Below are positions 1 to 6,749 of a stretch of 8,569 nucleotides of DNA, one piece after another. The notes under the pieces are model-generated. The model saw only the letters and a list, made by a program, of their open reading frames with translations, did no database searches and was not told where the DNA came from. The stretch comes from Rhizobacter sp. (GTDB taxonomy: Bacteria > Pseudomonadota > Gammaproteobacteria > Burkholderiales > Burkholderiaceae): assembly GCA_014379885.1 (NCBI GenBank), contig JACMKW010000478.1, forward strand, positions 1-8,569. The letters run 5' to 3'. The translations under genes and the position numbers were made by a program. The first letter of the stretch is position 1. Each line of letters starts with the position of its first letter.

Positions 1-1292
1 ACCAGGAAAGCAACCCCGACCACAACGACTGGATCGTCTGGGAGCGCGATTACTACCTTGAATCTGCCGGCGTGGGCTACACGCTCAACGCCGGCTCGCT
101 GCAGATCATGTCGATGCACAGCGACATCTGCGTGGCGCGTGTCGCAGCCCAGGGCGACAAGGTGCGTGTCTCGCTCGACCAGGTGAACTTCAAGGATCAG
201 CCCTCGGTGAAGCTGCAGATCACCGCCACCTGGAACCCGCCTGCGCAAGACCTCACCGACTACAACAAGAAGATGGTCGACTACGACAACGCCCGGCTGC
301 GCGCCCAGCAAGAGGCGTACAGCAAGGCGGTGGCCGAGCGCATCACGCTGGCCAGCAAGGTGACACCTCGCCCGGCCGATGACCTGCGCGAAGAAGAGCG
401 CATCACCATCTACCGCCAGCTGATTCAGGAAATGCTGCTGCCCAAGGGTTATGGCCCCGACGACAGCGTGCCTGAAACGCCCGACACGCTGGCCGCGCGC
501 CACGTGCTGTCAGAGCTCATCAACTCCATCTTCGACGTGGACAAGATGCTGTACTTCGTGGCACCGGAGTGGTGGAAGCCGCGCCACACGCGCGGTTCCC
601 AGTCATTCGGCAAGAAGCCCGATGGCATGGGCGTCGGGCCCGTGTCGGTGGCCGACCAGGTGAGCTGGGACGCCGGCGACAGCGTCGCCCGCGACCACTA
701 CTACATCACCGAAGACTCAAGCCCCGCCAAGCTGGGTGCCTCACTCGGCTGGGTGCTGCAGCTCGACGGCGACAACCTGCGCAATGCCTTTCTCAACGCA
801 CCATGGGTGAAAGCGGTGATGCCGATCCGACCGGGCAGAGAGAAGGCGGCGCTCAATTGGCTCAAGCACGTGGAGGGCATGAACGGCATCGGCCCGAACG
901 ACCTCTACGCCGGCCAAGGCACCGATGCGAACGGCACCCCGCTCAACGGCAAAACGCTGCTCAGCGTGCTGGAGATGCTGGCCGATTCCGTCGCCAAGAA
1001 GCACCAGGAAGAGATGACCACCCAGGCCTTCGACCTCTCCGACCCGCAGCTGCCGCAAGACCCCGACAGCACCATCACCGCCACGCCGGTCGACCGCGTG
1101 TGGGAGCACGGCTTCAACCCGCTGAGCGGTGGCTTCCAGGCACGCCCGCTCACCGACGACGAAGACCCCAACGGTTCATCCAACTTCCAGACCTTCGACC
1201 AGTGGGTGGAAATTCTGCCCACCGACCAGGTGGTGCCGGTGGTGGTGGCGTATGACCCGAAGACCGGCCGTCTGAAAGACCCGGCGCCGTGA
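1..1292 (+). CDS. Large protein of unknown function, 3' part (5' end outside window)
   Basis: I do not recognise this family. The frame is open from base 3 to the TGA at 1290-1292, giving 429 visible residues. A GTG at 72 could start a 406-residue protein, but the frame continues upstream without a stop, so I read the gene as truncated by the window edge. No signal peptide or membrane segment is visible. In order, numbering from base 3: a beta-rich part ending in a TATWNPP motif (about residues 74-80); a charged helical, probably coiled-coil stretch rich in K, E, A and Q (about 84-145); an APEWWKPR motif (187-194); a Gly/aromatic section with LGWVLQLDGDN, then APWVKAVMPIRPG and a Leu-rich helix (about 247-290); and an acidic, Pro-rich C-terminus. 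The stop overlaps the start of the S8-fold gene (GTGA, 1289-1292), so the two are almost certainly co-translated and probably act together. A structural or substrate-like partner of the S8 protein is possible but unproven. Confidence 0.75.
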   Translation, partial: QESNPDHNDWIVWERDYYLESAGVGYTLNAGSLQIMSMHSDICVARVAAQGDKVRVSLDQVNFKDQPSVKLQITATWNPPAQDLTDYNKKMVDYDNARLRAQQEAYSKAVAERITLASKVTPRPADDLREEERITIYRQLIQEMLLPKGYGPDDSVPETPDTLAARHVLSELINSIFDVDKMLYFVAPEWWKPRHTRGSQSFGKKPDGMGVGPVSVADQVSWDAGDSVARDHYYITEDSSPAKLGASLGWVLQLDGDNLRNAFLNAPWVKAVMPIRPGREKAALNWLKHVEGMNGIGPNDLYAGQGTDANGTPLNGKTLLSVLEMLADSVAKKHQEEMTTQAFDLSDPQLPQDPDSTITATPVDRVWEHGFNPLSGGFQARPLTDDEDPNGSSNFQTFDQWVEILPTDQVVPVVVAYDPKTGRLKDPAP

Positions 1293-3091
1293 TCGAAAGC
1301 ATCGCACCCATTGCGCCACCTGCACCGCCGCACGGCGCAGCAGTGCAGGCGCCCGCGGTGCCCAAGCTCCGGTCTGCCATGAGCGGCGCCCGGCGCTTCA
1401 TCGTGCAGTTCGCGTCGGGTACGCCGCTGCCCGATGGCGACGAGATCACCTGCACGCCCGAAGCGCTCGAAGGCATCATTCCCGGCGAGGTGCAGCGCAG
1501 CCTGAACTTCAGCGACGCCACCGCGTGGCTTGCCCGCCTCTACCCATGCTCGCTTGCCGCCCTGCTTGACGACGAGGCAGCGCAGTACGGTGACGAAAGC
1601 CGGTGGCCCGGCGCTCGCCGCCCCGGCTTCTCGCGCTACTACCAACTGCGCTTCACGGGGGGCTTGGACGACGCCCACATTATCGGCACGCTGTCGCGCG
1701 CGAGCACCATCGCGATGGTTCAGCCGGAGTACCCGCTCGAAGTGCAGGCGCCCAAGGACAACCCGGATTTTGCGAACCAGGAGTATCTGCAACCGGCCCC
1801 CGAAGGGATCTCGGCCCAAGCCGCGTGGGCCGCAGGCGCCACGGGCAGCGGCATCACGATCGGCTTTGCCGAACCGGGGATCAAGCCGCCCAAACACCCC
1901 GACATCAGCATCGCCGCCTCGCTGGGCCAGGGCCCAAGCGGCAGCGACCACATGCTCAACATCGCCGGCATCTTGGGCGCCAACGACAACACGCAGGGAA
2001 TCATCGGTGTTGCGTACAACAGCACGCTGGTGTTCTCGGCCACTGACGCCATACCGGCGGCCAACGCGCCCAAGGTGCCCGCCAGTACGACCGTCACGCC
2101 AAACGGCTTCGTGGCCATCGCGCTGCTGGCGACGACCAAGGCGCTGAAGGCCGGCGATGTGGTGAACTTTTCCATCGGGGCCCGCGTGGAGCTCGATCAG
2201 ACCAAGAGCCCGAAGGTGGGCCCCACACTGCCGGCCACACGCCCCAGGCGCAGTGGCAACGGCAAGATGCCCATCGCCGTGAAACCCGACGGCACGTATG
2301 AACACATCGCCGCGCCGATCCCACTGGAGATCGATGCCGCCTTGCTCGCCCTGATGCGCCAGCTCGCCAGCAAGGGCGTCACCGTCTGCATGGCCGCAGG
2401 CAACGGCTACGAGGCTGCCTACAGCATGGGCACCAAAACGACCACCGTGGACACCGGCGTCGGCATCGACACGTCGATCCACTGCGTGGGCGAAACGCAT
2501 CGCCTGGATCGCTCGGACCCTGCTTTCATGGACGGTGGCGCCATCGTCGTGAGCGGCATGGCCCTCGCGCCGAAGATCACACGCGTTTCCGGTTTCAACT
2601 TCGGCAACCGCATCGACTGCTTTGCACAGGGCCACGACGTGACCACCTGGGACACGACCAAGACCGTGCGCGTCTCCGGCACCTCGGCGGCGTCGCCCAT
2701 CGTGGCCGGCGCCGCGGCGTTGCTGCAGTGCTTTGCCAAGCAGACCTGGCAGGCCTCGCTCAAGCCGCAGGTGATGCGGGCCCTGCTGAGCGACCCGGTG
2801 CTCAACACCGGCTTTCAGCCCGATGCGCAGATCGGCTTCATGCCCGACCTCACCAAGCTGATTGCGTTGCTCCGCACCGGAGCACCCGACAAGACCAAGC
2901 TCATGACGGCCTTGAAAGACAGAGCCGCCAAAGCCGCCACTGAAGTGGCCCGCCTGAAGACGCTCGCCGCGGCGGCCACACCCCCCGTCAATTGGGTTCA
3001 CAACCCCTACACGGTGTGGGACGAGACGACGAAGAAATGGGTCGCGATGCCCTTCGGCTCGGAAGCCGACGTCTTCAACCCCAACCCCTGA
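1289..3091 (+). CDS. S8 subtilisin-fold protein with altered catalytic triad
   Basis: This 600-residue protein has the layout of a subtilase: an N-terminal Pro/Ala-rich leader (about 1-34), a propeptide-like region starting at FIVQF (37-41) and ending near VQPEYPLE (144-151), then an S8 domain from about 155 to 535. Family landmarks are clear: the NPDFANQEYL segment before the domain, AAGN with oxyanion Asn372, and GTSAASPIVAGAAALL with Ser466. The Asp motif (normally D-[ST]-G) reads AEPGI, so the catalytic Asp is Glu195. The His motif (normally HGTHVAG) reads HMLNIAG, keeping His221 but losing the following Gly and the second His. It is either a divergent protease or a pseudoprotease. There is no signal peptide, so cytosolic action or export by another route is implied. 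The C-terminal 60 residues form an Ala/Lys-rich helix and an aromatic tail. The GTG start at 1289 overlaps the upstream stop; ATG at 1379 (residue 31) is an alternative start right before the propeptide-like region. Confidence 0.9.
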   Translation: MIESIAPIAPPAPPHGAAVQAPAVPKLRSAMSGARRFIVQFASGTPLPDGDEITCTPEALEGIIPGEVQRSLNFSDATAWLARLYPCSLAALLDDEAAQYGDESRWPGARRPGFSRYYQLRFTGGLDDAHIIGTLSRASTIAMVQPEYPLEVQAPKDNPDFANQEYLQPAPEGISAQAAWAAGATGSGITIGFAEPGIKPPKHPDISIAASLGQGPSGSDHMLNIAGILGANDNTQGIIGVAYNSTLVFSATDAIPAANAPKVPASTTVTPNGFVAIALLATTKALKAGDVVNFSIGARVELDQTKSPKVGPTLPATRPRRSGNGKMPIAVKPDGTYEHIAAPIPLEIDAALLALMRQLASKGVTVCMAAGNGYEAAYSMGTKTTTVDTGVGIDTSIHCVGETHRLDRSDPAFMDGGAIVVSGMALAPKITRVSGFNFGNRIDCFAQGHDVTTWDTTKTVRVSGTSAASPIVAGAAALLQCFAKQTWQASLKPQVMRALLSDPVLNTGFQPDAQIGFMPDLTKLIALLRTGAPDKTKLMTALKDRAAKAATEVARLKTLAAAATPPVNWVHNPYTVWDETTKKWVAMPFGSEADVFNPNP

Positions 3092-3100
3092 ATGCCACCA

Positions 3101-3118
3101 GGCGCGGCCGGCTGCGCC
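3101..3118. terminator. GC-rich hairpin between convergent genes, possible bidirectional terminator
   Basis: The 36-base gap between the convergent S8 and dcp stop codons contains a perfect-length hairpin of 7 pairs (one G-U) around a CCGG loop, with GGCGC/GCGCC as the outer stem. No U-tract follows on either strand, so it is not a classical intrinsic terminator. Its position between two converging genes is the main argument for a role in termination or 3'-end protection. Confidence 0.35.
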
Positions 3119-3127
3119 GCGTCGGTG

Positions 3128-5218
3128 CTATTGCAACGAGTCGGCCAGCAGCCCGCGCTCGCGCAGCATGGGCTCGACCGACGGGTCACGGCCACGGAAG
3201 GCACGGTAGGCCTCGCGCGGTTCGCGGCTGTTGCCGCTTGAGTAGATGAACTGCCGCAACCGTTGTGCCACCGAGGCGTCGAAAGGGCTGCCGGCTTCGG
3301 TGAAGGCATCGAAGCCATCGGCATCCAGCACCTCGGCCCACAGGTAGACGTAGTAGCCCGCCGCATAGCCCGAGCCAGCGAACAAATGCTGGAAGTGCGC
3401 CAGCCGGTGGTTCATGCCCACCGCCGCAGGCAAACCCATGCGCTTGATCTCGTCTTGCTCGAAGGTGGTGATGTCGGGGCCTTCGGCGTCGGTGAGTGCA
3501 TGGGCTGCCATGTCCACGCGCGCCGAGGCCACGTAGCGCACGGTCTCATAACCCTGGTTGAAGCGGTTGGCAGCTTCCAGGCGCTCGATCAACTCGTCGG
3601 GGATGGGTTCGTTGGTGAGGTGGTGCCGCGCATGCTGCTTGAGCACCTCGCGCTCGCTCAGCCAATGTTCGAACAACTGCGAAGGCAGTTCGACAAAATC
3701 TCGCAACACATTGGTGCCCGACAAGCGCTCGTAGGTCACGCTCGACAGCAGGCCATGCAGCCCGTGGCCGAACTCGTGAAACAGCGTGCGTGCATCGTCA
3801 AAACTCAGCAGCGTGGGCTCGCCCGGTGCGCCCTTGGCAAAGTTGTTGTTGTTGACGACGATGGGCAACACCCCGTCGGCCGGCGTGCCGCTGTTGCGCG
3901 ACGAATTGCGCGACTGATTGCGGTATTGCGACATCCACGCACCACTGCGCTTGGTCGGGCGAGCAAAGTTGTCGTGCAAGAAGATACCGACCAGGTTGTC
4001 GTCGTTGCTCTGGCGAACTTCATAGACCTTCACGTCCGGGTGGTAGGCGTGCAGATCGGCACGGGCCACGAAGCGCACGCCGAACAATCGCTGTGCGCAA
4101 TCGAACACCGCATCGACCATCCGAGTGAGCGGGAAGTACGGCTTGATGGCCGCTTCGTCCAGGTCGTAGCGGGCCTGGCGCACTTTTTCGGCGTAATAGC
4201 GCCAATCCCAGGGCTCGAGCTGCAGCGACTCGTTGCGCGACACCACCAGCGCCTGCAAAGCCTCGCGCTCTGCCTCTGCGCGCGCCTTGGCCGGCACCCA
4301 CACCTGCTCCAGCAGCTCCTGTACTGCAGACTGCGTGCCCGCCATGGTGTCGGCGAGTGCGTAGTCGGCGTAGCTCGCATAGCCATGCAGGCGCGCCTGC
4401 TCACGGCGCAGCGTGAGGATCTCGCGCGCCACCTGCCTGTTGTCATGCTCGCCGTCGTGCTCGCCCCGCGACACCCAGGCGCGCCAAGCTTGCTCGCGCA
4501 AATCGCGCCTGTCGGAGAAGGTGAGAAAGGACACGATGTGCGAACGCGACAGCGTGATCACGTGGCCCTCGGCAATGCCTCGATCAACCGCCGCCTGCCG
4601 CGCAGCCGCGCGCACGAAGTCGGGCAGGCCCGCCAGGTCTTGCTCGTCGCGCAGAAGCAAGCGGTAGGCCGATTCGTCGGCCAGAACGTTCTGGCTGAAC
4701 CGTGTGCTCAGCTCGGCCAGGCGTTGCATGACCTCGGCATAACGCTTTTGCGGCGCATCGGCCAGCTTGGCGCCAGAGCGCACAAAGTCGAGGTGAAAGC
4801 GCTCCAGCAGACGGGTTTGTTCGGGTGCCAGGCCCAGCGTGTCGCGCATTTCATGGAGCGCGTCAATGCGCTGGAACAGCCCCGAGTTCATGTAGACCGC
4901 ACTGCTGTGTGCTGCGAGCGGCGCGGCCATCTCGCGCTCCACGGCTTGCAGCTCAGGCGATGTTTCACTGGCCGTCAGGTTGTAGAACAGCGCCTCGACA
5001 CGTGCCAGCAAGCGCCCGCTGCGATCGAACGCAGCCACGGTGTTGTCAAAGCTGGGGGGGTCGCTCAATGCCGTGATGGCGTCGATGTCAGCCAGATGTT
5101 GGGCCAGCGCGGCGTCGAAGGCCGGTTTGAAGTGCTCGGCTCGAACGTCGGCGAAAGGGGGCAGTCCGTGCGCGGTATTCCACGGCTGCACCAACGGGTT
5201 GCTTGTGGCAAGTGTCAT
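3128..5218 (-). CDS. dcp: Peptidyl-dipeptidase Dcp-like M3 metallopeptidase
   Basis: This is a 696-residue zinc oligopeptidase of family M3, close to the usual 680 or so. Members with this architecture cut short peptides, and Dcp releases C-terminal dipeptides during peptide turnover. The zinc motif HEFGH is at 481-485 (His481, Glu482, His485), and the third ligand Glu510 lies in DFVELPSQ, 29 residues after the first His as in thimet-type enzymes. Dcp-like rather than PrlC-like features are PWDWRYYAEKVR, YHPDVKVYEV, RSGAWMS, GEPTLLSFDDARTLFHEFGH and the ending RGRDPSVEPMLRERGL. GYAAGYYVYLWAEVL near the C-terminus supplies the substrate-binding tyrosines. No signal peptide is seen. I chose ATG at 5218 over the upstream GTG at 5287, because AGAGAAG lies just before it and the protein then begins like its family. 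An odd RNxS tandem repeat is inserted at 433-444, followed by NNNN. The gene lies downstream of, and on the same strand as, the exported coiled-coil protein gene (75-base gap). Confidence 0.93.
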   Translation of the reverse strand: MTLATSNPLVQPWNTAHGLPPFADVRAEHFKPAFDAALAQHLADIDAITALSDPPSFDNTVAAFDRSGRLLARVEALFYNLTASETSPELQAVEREMAAPLAAHSSAVYMNSGLFQRIDALHEMRDTLGLAPEQTRLLERFHLDFVRSGAKLADAPQKRYAEVMQRLAELSTRFSQNVLADESAYRLLLRDEQDLAGLPDFVRAAARQAAVDRGIAEGHVITLSRSHIVSFLTFSDRRDLREQAWRAWVSRGEHDGEHDNRQVAREILTLRREQARLHGYASYADYALADTMAGTQSAVQELLEQVWVPAKARAEAEREALQALVVSRNESLQLEPWDWRYYAEKVRQARYDLDEAAIKPYFPLTRMVDAVFDCAQRLFGVRFVARADLHAYHPDVKVYEVRQSNDDNLVGIFLHDNFARPTKRSGAWMSQYRNQSRNSSRNSGTPADGVLPIVVNNNNFAKGAPGEPTLLSFDDARTLFHEFGHGLHGLLSSVTYERLSGTNVLRDFVELPSQLFEHWLSEREVLKQHARHHLTNEPIPDELIERLEAANRFNQGYETVRYVASARVDMAAHALTDAEGPDITTFEQDEIKRMGLPAAVGMNHRLAHFQHLFAGSGYAAGYYVYLWAEVLDADGFDAFTEAGSPFDASVAQRLRQFIYSSGNSREPREAYRAFRGRDPSVEPMLRERGLLADSLQ

Positions 5219-5222
5219 GGTG

Positions 5223-5229
5223 CTTCTCT
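5223..5229 (-). promoter_or_regulatory. Ribosome binding site of dcp
   Basis: AGAGAAG on the minus strand ends 4 bases before the ATG at 5218, putting its GAG core 7 bases from the start. It decides the start codon against the upstream GTG at 5287, which would add 23 residues without similarity to the family and extend over the putative promoter. Confidence 0.6.
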
Positions 5230-5246
5230 GGGTTGGAGACGCGCCG

Positions 5247-5252
5247 ATTCTA
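5247..5252 (-). promoter_or_regulatory. Putative -10 box of dcp
   Basis: TAGAAT on the minus strand matches TATAAT at 5 of 6 positions and would place transcription start about 20 bases before the dcp ATG. A correctly spaced -35 would be TGCGGT (5270-5275), a poor match, so activator dependence or a false hit are both possible. It suggests dcp can be transcribed apart from the upstream exported-protein gene. Confidence 0.35.
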
Positions 5253-5254
5253 GG

Positions 5255-5275
5255 TGCGGTGCTCTCGCCACCGCA
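5255..5275. repeat. 7-base inverted repeat upstream of dcp
   Basis: TGCGGTG and CACCGCA form a perfect 7-base inverted repeat with a 7-base spacer. It overlaps the -35 and spacer region of the putative dcp promoter, where an operator would sit. As RNA from the upstream gene it would fold 19 bases past that gene's stop, so a terminator or attenuator is the alternative; no U-tract follows. Confidence 0.45.
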
Positions 5276-5293
5276 TCCCACAAACACTCACAC

Positions 5294-5797
5294 TCACTTG
5301 CCGGCCTTGATGTCCTTGTAATCGTCTTCCAGGTAGCGGCGGCCCTGGCAGGCCTTGGCATAGGCAGCCCGCTCAGCGTCGACCGCCTGAACGTGGGCAT
5401 TGAACGGCTCCACACGTGCCTGGTAGCTTTCAATCGACTTGTCGTGGGCCTGCGCGCGCGCCACCAGGGCTTCCACCGCTTCCTTGTTGCTGCGGTCGAT
5501 GCTGGCCAGATCGGCCTTCAAGGCTGCGGCGCCGCGGTCAATTTCTTCCCTGTCGTTGGTCATTTGCTGCTTCAGCCTGGCGGCTTCTTCGTTCTGGGTC
5601 TGGATGCGCGTGTCTTGCGCCATGCAGGCACGCAGCTGGGCCATGCTCAGAATCGGGCCACCGGCCTTGCCACCGCCCAGCGTGCCTTCACGCGCTTTGG
5701 GGGGCGCAGCGTGCAGCGAGGTAGTGGCCAGCAGCAGGCCGGCGGCCAGCAACAACAGGCGGCTTGTCGAGGGGGTGCGCGAGTGCACGAAGCTCAT
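5294..5797 (-). CDS. Exported coiled-coil protein of unknown function
   Basis: This is a 167-residue protein with a clear Sec signal peptide: a short basic N-terminus, a hydrophobic Leu/Ala core (residues 14-25) and small residues near a cleavage site at about 30-32. The mature part begins with a Gly-rich linker (about 38-48), then a helix starting MAQLRACMAQ, a long heptad-like charged helix (about 62-145) and the ending KACQGRRYLEDDYKDI. The only two cysteines (58 and 150) flank the helical region and could pair if the protein folds as a hairpin in the periplasm. I associate this pattern with small uncharacterised betaproteobacterial proteins but cannot assign a function. The start at 5797 is chosen because GAAGGA lies 7 bases upstream and the signal peptide begins there; the frame is open to 5848. 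It is divergent from the thioesterase gene across 126 bases and lies just upstream of dcp. Confidence 0.85.
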   Translation of the reverse strand: MSFVHSRTPSTSRLLLLAAGLLLATTSLHAAPPKAREGTLGGGKAGGPILSMAQLRACMAQDTRIQTQNEEAARLKQQMTNDREEIDRGAAALKADLASIDRSNKEAVEALVARAQAHDKSIESYQARVEPFNAHVQAVDAERAAYAKACQGRRYLEDDYKDIKAGK

Positions 5798-5804
5798 GTC
5801 GGAA

Positions 5805-5810
5805 TCCTTC
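5805..5810 (-). promoter_or_regulatory. Ribosome binding site of exported coiled-coil gene
   Basis: GAAGGA on the minus strand, 7 bases before the ATG at 5797, is a good Shine-Dalgarno match. It selects this start over the in-frame codon at 5848, which would put 17 polar residues ahead of the signal peptide. Confidence 0.6.
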
Positions 5811-5831
5811 AGGGGTTTGCGGCCGGGATCA

Positions 5832-5864
5832 TGCCACCCGCGTGCCACCGGCGTGTCACCCGGG
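5832..5864. repeat. Three 11-base tandem repeats in divergent promoter region
   Basis: TGCCACCCGCG, TGCCACCGGCG and TGTCACCCGGG follow each other directly at 5832, 5843 and 5854. The period is 11 bases, close to one helical turn. The last copy also forms a nearly perfect 16-base palindrome with the next bases (TGTCACCC then GGGTGGCA, 5854-5869, one mismatch), and the first copy is exactly complementary to GGGTGGCA at 5862-5869. The array lies between the starts of two divergent genes and just upstream of the plus-strand -10 box, a layout expected of a regulator binding site. Confidence 0.6.
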
Positions 5865-5890
5865 TGGCAGCGCGCGGCGTGGGGTCATTC

Positions 5891-5896
5891 GATAAT
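5891..5896 (+). promoter_or_regulatory. Putative -10 box of thioesterase gene
   Basis: GATAAT matches TATAAT at 5 of 6 positions and lies in the only AT-rich patch of the divergent region, 27 bases before the ATG at 5924. The -35 position (5868-5873, CAGCGC) is a poor match, and the 11-base repeats end just upstream of it, which fits an activator-dependent or regulated promoter. Confidence 0.4.
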
Positions 5897-5923
5897 TTTC
5901 GCTCTCACACATCGCTGCGCACC

Positions 5924-6745
5924 ATGAGCACCTTCACTCCTTTGTCCACCTTGTTGGCCGCACGCTCGCGCGACGCCGACCGGGTTCGCTTCGATGTGCC
6001 GCACGACTGGCTGCAAGGCCGCACCTCATTCGGCGGCCTGATCTCGGTGATGGCAGTGCAGGCCATGCGCGACGTAGCCGGCAGCGCCTGGCCAGCCGAC
6101 GTGAAGCTTCGTGCACTGCAGACCAGCTTCATCGGCCCGGTGACGCAAGGCCCGGTCGAGGTGGTGGTCAACCTGCTGCGCGAAGGCAAGAACGTGCGCC
6201 AGGTGCAGGCCCTCGTGCAACAAGCGGGCCAGACTGCCGCGTTGCTGCTGGGTGTGTTCGGCAACGAGCGCGAAACCTCGATCGCACCGCTGTCACCGAA
6301 GAGGCCGCCGGTGGCCACCGAACCCGAACAGACGCCGGTGCGCCCGTTGCCAGCCGGCGTGGTGCCGCATTTCACGCAGCACATGGACATGCGCTTCGTC
6401 GGTGACGGTGCGCCGTTCTCGGGCCGCCCCAGCAACACCAGCTGCATCCACCTGCAGCTGCGGGGTGAACCCGCCAGCGGCATCGCCACCGAATTGCTCA
6501 CCGTGCTGCTGGCCGATGTGCCACCCACCCCGCTGCTGTCGCAGTTCAGCAAGCCCACGCCGGCCAGCTCGGTGTCGTGGGAACTTGAACTGCGCCCACT
6601 GGCTCAGGCCACCGAGGGCTGGTGGCGTGTCGATACCGAGGTGCTGGCTGCGGCCGGTGGCTATTCGAACCAAGCCACCCACCTGTGGTCGCCCGACGGC
6701 GAACTCGCCGCGCTGGGCTACCAGGTGGTCACGGTTTACGGCTGA
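5924..6745 (+). CDS. Acyl-CoA thioesterase-like protein (TesB-type double hotdog)
   Basis: This 273-residue protein fits a tandem-hotdog thioesterase of the TesB/4HBT_3 group, which hydrolyses acyl-CoA to free acid and CoA in the cytosol. The first hotdog shows GRTSFGGLISVMAVQAM (32-48), the central helix with its Phe-Gly-Gly turn. The strand pair LQTSFIGPV (65-73) and VEVVVNLLREGKNVRQVQA (78-96) follows, as in this family. The second hotdog has LLADVPP (195-201), where Asp198 is a candidate for the catalytic Asp of TesB-like enzymes, then a WELELRP strand (219-225) and the ending GGYSNQATHLWSPDGELAA (245-263). The substrate cannot be told from sequence. The ATG at 5924 is chosen because the family N-terminus begins there and the divergent promoter lies before it; there is no Shine-Dalgarno sequence. 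The frame is open far upstream, but that part is antisense to the exported-protein gene and dcp. Confidence 0.88.
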   Translation: MSTFTPLSTLLAARSRDADRVRFDVPHDWLQGRTSFGGLISVMAVQAMRDVAGSAWPADVKLRALQTSFIGPVTQGPVEVVVNLLREGKNVRQVQALVQQAGQTAALLLGVFGNERETSIAPLSPKRPPVATEPEQTPVRPLPAGVVPHFTQHMDMRFVGDGAPFSGRPSNTSCIHLQLRGEPASGIATELLTVLLADVPPTPLLSQFSKPTPASSVSWELELRPLAQATEGWWRVDTEVLAAAGGYSNQATHLWSPDGELAALGYQVVTVYG

Positions 6746-6749
6746 CGAG

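Noticed and set aside
905..3001. A 698-codon open frame on the minus strand opposite the S8 gene
   Set aside because: It is Gly/Arg/His-rich low-complexity translation with no recognisable domain, antisense to a gene with clear S8 motifs, so it is a composition artefact.
1..3091. Prophage or contractile-injection-system remnant
   Set aside because: No sheath, baseplate, tube, integrase or attachment-site feature is recognisable in the visible part; the idea cannot be supported without the upstream sequence.
5219..5287. Upstream GTG start for dcp adding 23 residues
   Set aside because: The added residues have no family similarity and cover the putative promoter and inverted repeat; the ATG at 5218 has a ribosome site.
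3263..6745. A 1160-codon open frame on the plus strand running through to the thioesterase stop
   Set aside because: Only its last 273 codons (from 5924) look like a protein family. The rest is exactly antisense to dcp and the exported-protein gene and is His/Arg/Val-rich, as expected of a shadow frame in GC-rich DNA.
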